Assembly (NCBI GenBank): GCA_021805275.1 | Contig: JAJZFQ010000079.1 | Location: 1 to 12,577, forward strand | Direction of reading: 5' to 3' | DNA length: 12,577 nucleotides | Source of the DNA: Pseudomonadota bacterium | GTDB taxonomy: Bacteria; Pseudomonadota; Gammaproteobacteria; Steroidobacterales; Steroidobacteraceae | Part shown: positions 1 through 7,210 of the stretch, piece by piece | Layout of the letters: every line of letters begins with the position of its first letter | How positions within the stretch are numbered: the stretch's first letter is position 1 | Translations under genes and position numbers: made by a program | The notes under the pieces: generated by a model | The model's input: only the letters and a program-made list of their open reading frames with translations | Told to the model about the DNA's origin: nothing | The model's database searches: none

Positions 1-950
1 GGCAGGTGGTGGGTGATGACCGGCTTCAGGTCCAGGCCGCTTTGCAGCAGGCTCGCCATCTTGTACCAGGTCTCGAACATCTCCCGCCCGTAGATGCCCT
101 TGAGGGTCAGTCCCTTGAAGATCACCTGGTTCCAGTCGATGGCGGTCTCCTCCGGCGGGATACCGAGCAGGGCCACCGAGCCGCCGTGGTGCATGGTGCG
201 CAGCATGTCGCGGAACGCCGCGGCGTTACCCGACATCTCGAGGCCCACATCGAAGCCCTCCTGCATGCCGAGCTCGCGCATGGTCTGATCGAGCGTGTCG
301 CGCTGCACGTTGACGGTGCGTGTCGCGCCCATGCGGCGCGCGAGCTCGAGCCGGTAATCATTGACGTCGGTGATCACGACGTGGCGCGCGCCGACGAAGC
401 GGGCAATCGCCACCGCCATGATGCCGATCGGGCCGGCACCGGTGATCAGTACGTCCTCCCCGACCATGTTGAACGAGAGTGCGGTGTGCGTGGCGTTGCC
501 GAATGGGTCGAGGATCGAGGCGATGTCGTCGCTGATCGAGTCGGGCAGCTTGAAGGCGTTCTCGGCGGGGATGGCCAGGTACTCGGCGAACGCCCCGGGG
601 CGGTTCACCCCGACGCCGATGGTGTTGCGGCACAGGTGCCGCCGGCCGGCGCGGCAGTTGCGGCAGTGCCCGCAGGTGATGTGCCCTTCCCCGGACACCC
701 GGTCGCCGACGGCGAGCCCCTTGACCTCCGAGCCCACCTCGATCACCCGCCCGCAGTACTCGTGGCCGACGGCCATGGGCACCGGGATGGTCTTGCGCGC
801 CCAGGCGTCCCAGTTGTAGATGTGCATGTCGGTGCCACAGATCGCGGTCTTGGCGATCTTGATCAGCACGTCGTTGGGGCCGATCTTCGGCTCGGAGATC
901 TCCTCGAGCCAGATGCCGGGGGCGGACTCCTTCTTGACCAGCGCTTTCAT
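1..950 (-). CDS. tdh: L-threonine 3-dehydrogenase, 3' end cut by window edge
   Basis: Cytosolic zinc enzyme that oxidises L-threonine with NAD+ to 2-amino-3-ketobutyrate, the substrate of the Kbl ligase encoded just upstream. About 316 codons are visible of a usual ~341; the C-terminus lies beyond the left edge. The protein starts [17 protein letters not shown]. Catalytic zinc residues are Cys38 (ICGTDMH) and His63-Glu64 (VGHEY). The structural zinc cysteines fall at 93, 96, 99 and 107, the same numbering as the E. coli enzyme. A Rossmann glycine motif (GAGPIGIMA) follows near residue 170. The start is well supported: GGGAG lies 7 nt upstream (962-958) and the ATG overlaps the kbl stop as ATGA, so the pair is very likely translationally coupled. 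No key residue is missing in the visible part. The motif match makes the assignment secure. Confidence 0.96.
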   Translation of the reverse strand, partial: MKALVKKESAPGIWLEEISEPKIGPNDVLIKIAKTAICGTDMHIYNWDAWARKTIPVPMAVGHEYCGRVIEVGSEVKGLAVGDRVSGEGHITCGHCRNCRAGRRHLCRNTIGVGVNRPGAFAEYLAIPAENAFKLPDSISDDIASILDPFGNATHTALSFNMVGEDVLITGAGPIGIMAVAIARFVGARHVVITDVNDYRLELARRMGATRTVNVQRDTLDQTMRELGMQEGFDVGLEMSGNAAAFRDMLRTMHHGGSVALLGIPPEETAIDWNQVIFKGLTLKGIYGREMFETWYKMASLLQSGLDLKPVITHHL

Positions 951-2134
951 GCAATCACTCCCAATTCACGGCCGACGGTGGCGAAGGCCGCGAGCGCGGC
1001 GTCGAGTTCGTCCCGGCTGAGCGCGGCGGACATCTGCGTGCGGATGCGCGCCTGGCCCTTCGGCACCACCGGGTAGGAAAAGCCGATCACGTACACCCCG
1101 TGCTCGAGCAGGCGCTCGGCCATGCGGGCCGCGAGCGCCGCCTCGCCGATCATCACCGGGATGATGGGATGCTCCCCGGGCCTGACGGTGAAGCCGAGCT
1201 GCTCGAGCCCCGAGCGGAAGTGGCGCGCATTCTCGTGCACGCGCGCGCGCAGTTCGGGCCGCGCGCCGAGCAGCTCAAGGACCCGCAACCCGGCGGCGGC
1301 GACCACCGGCGGGATGCTGTTGGAGAACAGGTACGGCCGCGAGCGCTGCCGCAGCCAAGTGACCACCTCCGTGCGCGAGGCGACGTATCCGCCGCTCGCC
1401 CCGCCGAGCGCCTTGCCGAGCGTGCCGGTGAGGATGTCGATACGCTCGGCGACGCCGCAGTGCTCGGGCGTGCCGCGTCCGCGCGCGCCCATGAACCCGG
1501 TGGCATGCGAGTCATCGACCATCACGAGCGCATCGTAGCGGCCGGCGAGCTCGCAGATGCCCGCGAGGTTCGCGATCGTGCCGTCCATGGAGAACACCCC
1601 GTCGGTGGCGATCAGGCGGGTGCGGGCGCCGGCGGCGCGTTGCAGGCACGCCTCGAGCTCGGCCATGTCATTGTTGGCGTAGCGCAGCCGCTCGGCCTTG
1701 CACAGGCGGATCCCGTCGATGATGCTGGCGTGGTTGAGCGCATCGGAGATCACCGCGTCGCGCTCATCGAGCAGCGTCTCGAACAGCCCGCCGTTGGCGT
1801 CGAAGCAGGAGGAGTAGAGGATGGCGTCCTCGGTGCCGAGGAACTCGCTCAAGTGCCGCTCGAGCTGCTTGTGCACGGTCTGCGTGCCGCAGATGAAGCG
1901 CACCGAGGCCATGCCGAAGCCATAGCGCTCGAGCGCCGCGTGCGCCGCCTGCAGCACCTCGGGGTCGCTGGCGAGCCCGAGGTAGTTGTTGGCGCACAGG
2001 TTGATGACCTGCCGTCCGCCGGTGGCTACCCGCGCGCCCTGCGGGCCGCTCAGCACGCGCTCGTTCTTGTACAGGCCCTGCTCTTGCAGGGCGGCGAGTT
2101 CCGAGCGCAGCCGCTCGATCAGTTGGGGCATCAT
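947..2134 (-). CDS. kbl: Glycine C-acetyltransferase (2-amino-3-ketobutyrate CoA ligase)
   Basis: PLP-dependent enzyme of the alpha-oxoamine synthase family. It cleaves 2-amino-3-ketobutyrate with CoA to glycine and acetyl-CoA, completing the threonine degradation begun by Tdh. The 395-aa length is normal for the family. The PLP lysine is Lys241 in [14 protein letters not shown]. Other landmarks are His135 (NHASIIDG, cofactor stacking), the VDDSHATGF motif at 206-214 and the [10 protein letters not shown] segment near 107. The 3' end overlaps the tdh start by 4 nt (ATGA), so the two are one operon. The start is ambiguous between tandem ATG codons at 2134 and 2131. Neither has a Shine-Dalgarno sequence, but a perfect TATAAT ends 8 nt before the first ATG, which suggests a leaderless mRNA. 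The regulator gene ends 43 nt upstream on the same strand, so read-through is also possible. Confidence 0.96.
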   Translation of the reverse strand: MMPQLIERLRSELAALQEQGLYKNERVLSGPQGARVATGGRQVINLCANNYLGLASDPEVLQAAHAALERYGFGMASVRFICGTQTVHKQLERHLSEFLGTEDAILYSSCFDANGGLFETLLDERDAVISDALNHASIIDGIRLCKAERLRYANNDMAELEACLQRAAGARTRLIATDGVFSMDGTIANLAGICELAGRYDALVMVDDSHATGFMGARGRGTPEHCGVAERIDILTGTLGKALGGASGGYVASRTEVVTWLRQRSRPYLFSNSIPPVVAAAGLRVLELLGARPELRARVHENARHFRSGLEQLGFTVRPGEHPIIPVMIGEAALAARMAERLLEHGVYVIGFSYPVVPKGQARIRTQMSAALSRDELDAALAAFATVGRELGVIA

Positions 2135-2142
2135 GCGCCGCG

Positions 2143-2148
2143 ATTATA
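2143..2148 (-). promoter_or_regulatory. Perfect -10 box directly before kbl-tdh
   Basis: The minus strand reads TATAAT at 2148-2143. With a normal -10 to start distance, transcription would begin near 2136, only about 2 nt before the kbl ATG at 2134. There is no good -35 hexamer at 17 nt (CCCCGT), so activator dependence or chance is possible. No ribosome binding site lies between the box and the ATG, consistent with leaderless translation. Confidence 0.5.
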
Positions 2149-2170
2149 CCCGTCCGCCTGCGCGGACGGG
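2149..2170. other. Perfect 9-bp hairpin between the regulator and kbl
   Basis: CCCGTCCGC (2149-2157) and GCGGACGGG (2162-2170) form a perfect 9-bp stem with a 4-nt loop. It begins 8 nt after the regulator stop codon and directly abuts the kbl -10 box. No T-run follows on the minus strand. It could terminate the regulator transcript or act as an operator in the -35/-10 spacer of the kbl promoter; I cannot tell which. Confidence 0.5.
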
Positions 2171-2177
2171 GGTGCGC

Positions 2178-2858
2178 TCAGCGCGCCGGACCGCCCAGGC
2201 GCACGGTGCGCCCGCGCACCGCCAGGCGCTGTGCCTGGCTCAAGTGCCCGAGCGCGCGCACCACGGTCTCCGGGGCGAGCCCCAGGTACGAGCCGATGTC
2301 CGCGCGGGTGAGCGGCAGCTTGAAGGGATCGTCGCGCGCCGACAGATGTGCCCGCTGCGAGTAGTTCTCGATGAACGCCGCCACGCGCTCCACGGCGGGC
2401 AGTCCCGCCCAGGGCGCCGAGGCGCGCTCCGGCTGTGCGGCGCTCTTCAGGAGCAGCCGCTCGAGCAGCGCCCCGTGCGCTGCGCCGGCGCCGAGGGCCG
2501 GCAGGTGCAGCCGGCACACGGTGCTCGGGCTCGCCGCCTGGGCCGTGTACGTCTGCTGCCCGTGCGCGTAGCTCTCCAGGCCCACCAGCTCTCCCGGCAG
2601 GCGCAGCCCGACCACCCGCTGCGCGCCGTCCGGCTGGTTCACTCGCAGCACCAGGCAGCCGCTCGAGACGATGAAGACGCCGGCGGCGTCGCCCTGCTCC
2701 ATCAGCCGGGCACCGCGCTCCAGGGGCGGTTCGCGCCGCGCACGGACGCTCTCGCCGGAGAGCGCCTCTCCCCAGCAGCGGCGATTCGAGGGGCACCAGG
2801 CGCAATCGGTCTCACTCTGGGCGCTGCTGCGGTTTCGGGTGCGTTCCGGGGTATTCAT
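2178..2858 (-). CDS. FNR-type Crp/Fnr-family transcription regulator with four Fe-S cysteines
   Basis: A 226-aa cytosolic DNA-binding regulator, slightly shorter than E. coli FNR (250 aa). Cys19-X2-Cys22-X5-Cys28 near the N-terminus and Cys115 (STVCRLHLP) in the sensor domain reproduce the spacing of the four [4Fe-4S] ligands of FNR, so oxygen or NO sensing is likely. A cyclic-nucleotide-like beta-barrel spans roughly 45-120, a dimer helix about 125-165, and a winged helix-turn-helix about 182-222 (LTRADIGSYLGLAPETVVRALGHL). In the recognition helix E-T-x-S-R of FNR becomes E197-T-V-V200-R201: Glu and Arg are kept but Ser is replaced by Val, which may shift the DNA site preferred. The start at 2858 retains all cysteines, but no Shine-Dalgarno is evident. 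It is divergent from nadA and upstream of kbl-tdh. The family is secure; the exact orthology (Fnr, Anr, Dnr or other) is not. Confidence 0.9.
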   Translation of the reverse strand: MNTPERTRNRSSAQSETDCAWCPSNRRCWGEALSGESVRARREPPLERGARLMEQGDAAGVFIVSSGCLVLRVNQPDGAQRVVGLRLPGELVGLESYAHGQQTYTAQAASPSTVCRLHLPALGAGAAHGALLERLLLKSAAQPERASAPWAGLPAVERVAAFIENYSQRAHLSARDDPFKLPLTRADIGSYLGLAPETVVRALGHLSQAQRLAVRGRTVRLGGPAR

Positions 2859-2939
2859 GCGTGCAACGCTAACGCGGCAGGCTATGCCATAGATATCAGG
2901 ATTTTCCGCAGGCCTGTTTCACGACTGCGGGTCCGAAAA

Positions 2940-2953
2940 CTGACTTTCGTCAG
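2940..2953. promoter_or_regulatory. FNR/CRP-like 5-4-5 dyad in the regulator-nadA divergent region
   Basis: CTGAC-TTTC-GTCAG is a perfect inverted repeat with TGA-N6-TCA geometry, the same as the FNR consensus TTGAT-N4-ATCAA. The TGA/TCA core matches; the outer and inner T of each arm are C. It lies about 82 bp from the regulator start and 49 bp from nadA. Binding is inferred from geometry and from the adjacent FNR-type gene, so autoregulation and nadAB control are both possible. Confidence 0.5.
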
Positions 2954-3001
2954 GGTTGCCGCTACGCCGCCCGCGGGTGTTTCGGCATCATCACCGGACT
3001 C

Positions 3002-3973
3002 ATGAACGCCGTCCTCGCCCGACACGCCGATCTTGCCGCGCGCCTCGCCCGCGTGGTGCCCGCGGCGGAAATCGAACTCGCCGCGCCACTCATCGCGCGC
3101 ATCGAGGCGCTGAAGGCCGATCAGGACGCGGTTGTGCTGGCGCACAACTATCAGACGCCCCTGGTGAGCGCGGTGGCCGAGTTTACCGGCGACTCCCTCG
3201 CCATGGCCCAATACGCCCTGCGGGCCACGGCAGGCACTATCGTCGTGTGCGGCGTGCGCTTCATGGCCGAGACCGTCAAGCTGCTCTGCCCGGACAAGCG
3301 CGTGCTGCTCAGCGCCGAGGAGGCGGGCTGCTCGCTTGCCGATTCGATCGGCGTTGAGGCGGTGCGTGCCGTGCGCGCCGCCTGCCCCGGGGTGCCCGCC
3401 GTGGCCTATATCAATACAACCGCTGCGGTCAAGGCCGAGGTGGACGTGTGTTGCACCTCCGCCAATGCAGTGCGCGTCGTGCACGCGCTCGGGGCGCGGC
3501 AGGTCATCATGCTGCCCGATCAGCACCTGGCCGGGTTCGTTGCCGAGCAATGCGACATCGAGGTGATTGCCTGGGCCGGGCAGTGCGAGGTGCACACCCG
3601 CTTTGATGCCGCCGACATCCGCGCGTTCCGCCGCGATACGGTGGTGACCGTGTTGGCGCACCCGGAGTGTCCTGAACCGGTGCGCGCCGAGGCGGACTTC
3701 GTCGGCTCCACCGGCGCCATGGCGAAGTTCCTCGCCGAGCGCCGCCCGCCGCGGGCAATGCTGCTCACCGAGTGCGCCATGGCCGACAATGTGGCGCTGC
3801 AGTGTCCCGACATCAACTTCGTGCGCCCGTGCAACCTGTGCCCGCATATGAAAGCCACCACGCTCGAGCGTGTGAGGGGCGCGCTCGAGAGTCCGGGCAC
3901 ACCGATCCAGATCGAGCCGTCGCTCGCGGCGCGCGCGCGCCGGCCGATCGCCCGCATGCTCGAGATCGGTTGA
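3002..3973 (+). CDS. nadA: Quinolinate synthase A
   Basis: Cytosolic [4Fe-4S] enzyme that condenses iminoaspartate (from NadB) with dihydroxyacetone phosphate to form quinolinate, the pyridine ring precursor of NAD. The 323-aa protein has the triplicated alpha/beta fold signature AHNYQTP (47-53), GDSLAMAQYA (63-72), CGVRFMAETVKLL (83-95) and YINTTAAVKAEVDVCCTSANA (136-156). Likely cluster ligands are Cys110 (EAGCSL), Cys195 (GQCEVH) and Cys280 in CNLCPHM; Cys277 is nearby. The start at 3002 gives a typical N-terminus, but the Shine-Dalgarno is weak. Its stop is 10 nt before nadB, so the two are one operon. The cluster is oxygen-sensitive in the family, which fits the divergent FNR-type regulator and the dyad upstream. 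Confidence 0.97.
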   Translation: MNAVLARHADLAARLARVVPAAEIELAAPLIARIEALKADQDAVVLAHNYQTPLVSAVAEFTGDSLAMAQYALRATAGTIVVCGVRFMAETVKLLCPDKRVLLSAEEAGCSLADSIGVEAVRAVRAACPGVPAVAYINTTAAVKAEVDVCCTSANAVRVVHALGARQVIMLPDQHLAGFVAEQCDIEVIAWAGQCEVHTRFDAADIRAFRRDTVVTVLAHPECPEPVRAEADFVGSTGAMAKFLAERRPPRAMLLTECAMADNVALQCPDINFVRPCNLCPHMKATTLERVRGALESPGTPIQIEPSLAARARRPIARMLEIG

Positions 3974-3983
3974 GCGCACCACG

Positions 3984-5483
3984 ATGCGCACGCTCGAGAC
4001 CGATGTGCTGGTCATCGGTGCCGGTGCGGCGGGCCTGTGCGCCGCGCTCGAGGCGGCCCCGCGGCGCGTGCTGGCGGTCTCGGCGGCTGATCCGCGCCTG
4101 GCCAGCTCCACCGCGCTCGCCCAGGGCGGCATCGCCGTGCCGCTCGGCGTGGGCGATTCGATCGAGGCGCAGCTCGCCGACACGCTGGCGGCGGGCTGTC
4201 ACAGCAGCGACCGGCGAGCGGCGCTGCGGGTGATTCGCAGCGCCGCCGAGGCGGTGAGCTTCCTCTGCGATCTGGGCGTGCGCTTCGACCGCGATGCCGC
4301 CGGCTGGCGGCTGCACCGCGAAGGCGGACACAGTCGCGCCCGGGTGCTGCATGCGCGCGGCGACCGGACCGGAGAGGAGATTCTCACGGCGCTGCTGCAG
4401 GCGGTCGCGAGTGCCGAGCACATCGATCTGCTCTCGGGCCTGCAGGTGCTCGCGCTGCGCGAGGGACCGGCCGAGCGGCTCTGCGGCGCGTGGGCCGTGG
4501 ACTCGACCGGGCAGACCGTGCGCCTCGAGGCACACGAGGTCGTGCTCGCCACGGGCGGGGTGGGTCGTCTTTTCCCCAGCACCACCAACGGTCTCGCCGC
4601 CCAGGGCGACGGGCTGGCGATGGCGCTCGGCCACGGTGCGCGTCTCGCGGGACTGGAGTTCCTCCAGTTTCATCCCACCGCGCTCGCCGCCGGGAGCGAT
4701 CCGCTGCCGCTGCTCACCGAGGCGCTGCGCGGGGCCGGGGCGGCGCTGCGCGATGGCCGTGGAGAGCGCTTCATGCGCGAGCTGCATCCGCTGGCGGAGC
4801 TGGCGCCGCGGGACGTGGTGGCGCGGGAAGTGTGGTCGCGCCGGCAGCGCGGCGAGGCGGTCTGGCTCGACGCGACGGCGCTGTTCAGCTCACCGAGCGC
4901 AGCGGAGTTCCCAGCCGCGCTCGCGGCCTGCAGGGCTCATGGCATCGATCCGGCCCGCGAGCCGATCCCGGTGAGCGCCGCGGTGCACTATCACATGGGC
5001 GGCGTGGTGGTCGATGCGCTCGGGCGCACGACGCGCTCGGGTCTGTGGGCCTGTGGCGAGGTGGCCGCGACGGGTATGCACGGCGCGAACCGGCTGGCCA
5101 GCAATTCACTCCTCGAGGCGGTGGTCTGCGGGCGGATTGTGGGGCGGGCGCTCGCGCGCGAGCACAATCCTCGCCGGCGCATCCGGGTGCGCTACGCCCA
5201 GGAGACATCGCCCCCGTTGCGCACGGACGCGGCACTCGGCGGCCAGGTGCGAGCCATCCTCGGGGGCTGCCTCGGGCCGCTGCGCCGCGGCAGCGAACTC
5301 GAGCGGGGCTGGCGTGAGCTGGCGGCGCTCGAGCAGCGGCTGGCGCCCGAGGCGCTCATCGAGCGGCGTCGCTTGGCGCTGGCGCAGGCGATGGTGCGCT
5401 CGGCGCTAGCGCGCCGCGAGAGCCGCGGCGCGCACTGGCGCGAGGACTACCCGCAGCGCGACCCGGCGCACGACGCGCGCTGA
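3984..5483 (+). CDS. nadB: L-aspartate oxidase
   Basis: FAD flavoenzyme that oxidises L-aspartate to iminoaspartate for NadA, using O2 or fumarate as electron acceptor in known family members. It has 499 aa, a little shorter than E. coli NadB (540), with the shortening towards the C-terminal helical region. Motifs in order are the FAD dinucleotide fold VIGAGAAGLCAALEA (10-24), STALAQGGIAVPLG (42-55), HREGGHSRARVLHARGDRTG (111-130), FLQFHPTAL with His230, EALRGAGAALRDGRGERFM from Glu246, RDVVARE with Arg281, PVSAAVHYHMGGV with His335, and GLWACGEVAATGMHGANRLASNSLLE with Ser374. His230, Arg281 and His335 correspond to the catalytic residues of E. coli NadB. A fumarate reductase/SdhA subunit is excluded by the nadA neighbour and by length. 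No nadC follows; zwf is next after 166 nt. Confidence 0.96.
   Translation: MRTLETDVLVIGAGAAGLCAALEAAPRRVLAVSAADPRLASSTALAQGGIAVPLGVGDSIEAQLADTLAAGCHSSDRRAALRVIRSAAEAVSFLCDLGVRFDRDAAGWRLHREGGHSRARVLHARGDRTGEEILTALLQAVASAEHIDLLSGLQVLALREGPAERLCGAWAVDSTGQTVRLEAHEVVLATGGVGRLFPSTTNGLAAQGDGLAMALGHGARLAGLEFLQFHPTALAAGSDPLPLLTEALRGAGAALRDGRGERFMRELHPLAELAPRDVVAREVWSRRQRGEAVWLDATALFSSPSAAEFPAALAACRAHGIDPAREPIPVSAAVHYHMGGVVVDALGRTTRSGLWACGEVAATGMHGANRLASNSLLEAVVCGRIVGRALAREHNPRRRIRVRYAQETSPPLRTDAALGGQVRAILGGCLGPLRRGSELERGWRELAALEQRLAPEALIERRRLALAQAMVRSALARRESRGAHWREDYPQRDPAHDAR
5409..5433. other. Perfect 10-bp hairpin inside the nadB 3' end
   Basis: GCGCGCCGCG (5409-5418) and CGCGGCGCGC (5424-5433) pair perfectly around a 5-nt loop, about 50 nt before the nadB stop codon. 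It is read through as codons for Ala-Arg-Arg-Glu-Ser-Arg-Gly-Ala. No T-run follows. It may be a chance product of GC-rich codons, an mRNA 3' stabiliser, or part of a factor-dependent terminator. Confidence 0.4.
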
Positions 5484-5506
5484 ACGGGCTGCGATGGCGG
5501 CTGCAA

Positions 5507-5529
5507 CGGCGGTCGACCTCGCCGGTTTT
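5507..5529 (+). terminator. Possible weak intrinsic terminator after nadB
   Basis: CGGCG (5507-5511) and CGCCG (5520-5524) can form a 5-bp stem around an 8-nt loop containing GGTCGACC, followed by GTTTT. It is 24 nt after the nadB stop. The stem is short and the T-run is only four bases, so support is limited. The rest of the 166-nt nadB-zwf gap holds a 9-bp direct repeat (CAGGCGCTG twice, 5547-5564) and a possible -10 box TATCCT at 5607-5612 for zwf. Confidence 0.3.
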
Positions 5530-5649
5530 GCGCCGTTGCGCAGTGTCAGGCGCTGCAGGCGCTGAGCGGTGCGAAGCGCTCGATGGATTCGGGCGCGCGT
5601 GCTCGCTATCCTCCAGGCCAGGAACTCAACGTCGTGAAGGTAGAGCAGG

Positions 5650-7113
5650 GTGGCTAAAGTACCTCTGGGAGTCGGACCTCGTCGTCCGCAGGTTGTCGTG
5701 CTGTTCGGGGCGACCGGGGATCTGGCCCGGCGCAAGCTGCTGCCGGGGCTGTACCATCTGAGCGTCGCCGGGTTCATCCCGGGCTGCCGCATCATCGGGG
5801 TGTCGCTCGATGAGCTCGATGCGGAGGGCTTCCGGCAGATCGCCCGCGCCTCGATCCAGGAGTTCTCCACGCACGAGACTCCGGGGGAGGGCTGGGCGGC
5901 CTTCGCGCAGGGCATCGATTACGTGCCGCTCGGGCGCGGCGCGCAGGGGTTGGCCGCAGCGGTCGAGCGGGCCGAGGCCGCCTTCGGCGGGGAATGCCAG
6001 CGGCTGCATTACCTCAGCGTGCCGCCGAGCGCGGCACTGTCGGCCGTGCGGCTGCTCGCCGAGGCGCACCTGGTCGAGCGCTCGCGCATCATCATGGAGA
6101 AGCCCTTCGGCACCGACCTCGCCAGCGCCCGCTCGCTGAACGCGAAGCTGCACGAGGTGTTCGACGAGGCGCAGATCTTCCGCATCGATCACTTCCTCGG
6201 CAAGGAGCCGGCGCAGAACATCCTGGCGTTCCGCTTCGCCAACGGGCTGTTCGAGCCGATCTGGAACCGCAATTTCATCGAGCACGTGCAGATCGATGTG
6301 CCCGAGACGCTCGGCCTCGAGAAGCGCACGATCTTCTACGACTCCATCGGCGCGTTCCGCGACATGGTGGTGACGCACCTGTTCCAGATCCTCGGGTTCG
6401 TGGCCATGGAGCCGCCGACGGCGCTCGAGCCGACCGCCATCAGCGAGGAGAAGAACAAAGTCTTCAGGAGCATGCTGCCAATCATGCCCGCCGACGTCGT
6501 GCGCGGGCAGTTCAGCGGCTACCGTGGCGAGGAGGGCATCAGCCCGGAGTCGGACACCGAGACGTTCATCGCGCTGAAGTGCACCATCGACAACTGGCGT
6601 TGGGCCGGGGTGCCGTTCTACCTGCGCACCGGCAAGCGCCTCGCCGAGGGTAAGCGCATCATCTCCATCGCCTTTCGCGAGCCGCCGAAGAGCATGTTTC
6701 CGCCCGACTCCGGCGTCGGGGCGCAGGGGCCGGATCACCTGACGTTCGACCTGGCGGACGTGTCGAAGATGTCGCTGTCTTTTTATGGCAAGCGCCCGGG
6801 CCCCGGGATGCGCCTCGATAAGCTCAGTCTGCAGTTCGCCATGCACGACACCGGGCTCGTCGGGGAGGTGCTCGAGGCCTACGAGCGGCTGATCCTCGAT
6901 GCCATGCGGGGCGACCGGACCCTGTTCACCACGGCCGAGGGCATCGAGCGGCTCTGGGAGGTCTCCACCCCCCTGATCGAGGCGCCCCCGCCGGTGCGCT
7001 TGTACGCCCCGGGCTCCTGGGGACCGAACTCGATGCACCAGCTGATCGCCCCGCACGCCTGGCGGCTGCCTTTCGAGCGCACCTGGCGCGATCCGAACCG
7101 GGTCGGCAGCTAG
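5650..7113 (+). CDS. zwf: Glucose-6-phosphate 1-dehydrogenase
   Basis: Cytosolic enzyme oxidising glucose 6-phosphate to 6-phosphogluconolactone, the NADPH-yielding entry step of the oxidative pentose phosphate and Entner-Doudoroff routes. Its 487 aa match the family length. The cofactor fold is [10 protein letters not shown] (20-29), followed by EKPFG (150-154). The substrate motif is RIDHFLGKE (178-186), with Phe182 where most homologues have Tyr. Asp180, His181 and His243 match the catalytic Asp-His and general-base His of the Leuconostoc enzyme. The segment around 217-275 ([27 protein letters not shown] and the [10 protein letters not shown] motif) is unlike E. coli Zwf; from memory it resembles an alternative branch common in actinobacteria. 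The start is GTG with GAAGG 9 nt upstream. No pgl or edd gene is adjacent, so it appears to be transcribed alone. Confidence 0.95.
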   Translation: MAKVPLGVGPRRPQVVVLFGATGDLARRKLLPGLYHLSVAGFIPGCRIIGVSLDELDAEGFRQIARASIQEFSTHETPGEGWAAFAQGIDYVPLGRGAQGLAAAVERAEAAFGGECQRLHYLSVPPSAALSAVRLLAEAHLVERSRIIMEKPFGTDLASARSLNAKLHEVFDEAQIFRIDHFLGKEPAQNILAFRFANGLFEPIWNRNFIEHVQIDVPETLGLEKRTIFYDSIGAFRDMVVTHLFQILGFVAMEPPTALEPTAISEEKNKVFRSMLPIMPADVVRGQFSGYRGEEGISPESDTETFIALKCTIDNWRWAGVPFYLRTGKRLAEGKRIISIAFREPPKSMFPPDSGVGAQGPDHLTFDLADVSKMSLSFYGKRPGPGMRLDKLSLQFAMHDTGLVGEVLEAYERLILDAMRGDRTLFTTAEGIERLWEVSTPLIEAPPPVRLYAPGSWGPNSMHQLIAPHAWRLPFERTWRDPNRVGS

Positions 7114-7120
7114 ACCGTGG

Positions 7121-7171
7121 CGGGGTGAAAAGCGCCCCGGGGGTGGCTGGATTTTCGGCCAGGGAACCCCC
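7121..7171 (+). terminator. Two adjacent hairpins after zwf
   Basis: The first hairpin starts 7 nt after the zwf stop: CGGGG (7121-7125) pairs with CCCCG (7135-7139), extended inward by a T-G and a G-C pair around an AAAAG loop. The second pairs GGGGGT (7139-7144) with ACCCCC (7166-7171), with an inner CTGG/CCAG stem (7147-7150 with 7159-7162). The two share base 7139. Neither has a T-run, so termination is inferred from position only. The BI-1-type gene starts 40 nt later. Confidence 0.45.
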
Positions 7172-7197
7172 ATAGCGTAAGATGCGTCTAATGGGTT

Positions 7198-7205
7198 AAG
7201 GAGGT
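7198..7205 (+). promoter_or_regulatory. Full-length Shine-Dalgarno of the BI-1-type gene
   Basis: AAGGAGGT ends 5 nt before the ATG at 7211. It is the strongest ribosome binding site in the window and fixes this start. A weak -10-like TAAGAT lies at 7178-7183. Confidence 0.85.
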
Positions 7206-7210
7206 ATCAG

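Noticed and set aside
6..1076. Long plus-strand reading frames opposite tdh and kbl (also 1100-2311)
   Set aside because: They are antisense shadows of strongly matching tdh and kbl genes; high GC content leaves complementary frames open, and the products have no family features.
2882..4183. 433-aa minus-strand frame opposite nadA
   Set aside because: It lies antisense to nadA, which has all cluster cysteines; the predicted protein is His/Arg-rich low-complexity sequence.
5626..7173. 515-aa minus-strand frame opposite zwf
   Set aside because: Shadow of zwf; no recognisable domain, and it covers the real gene fully.
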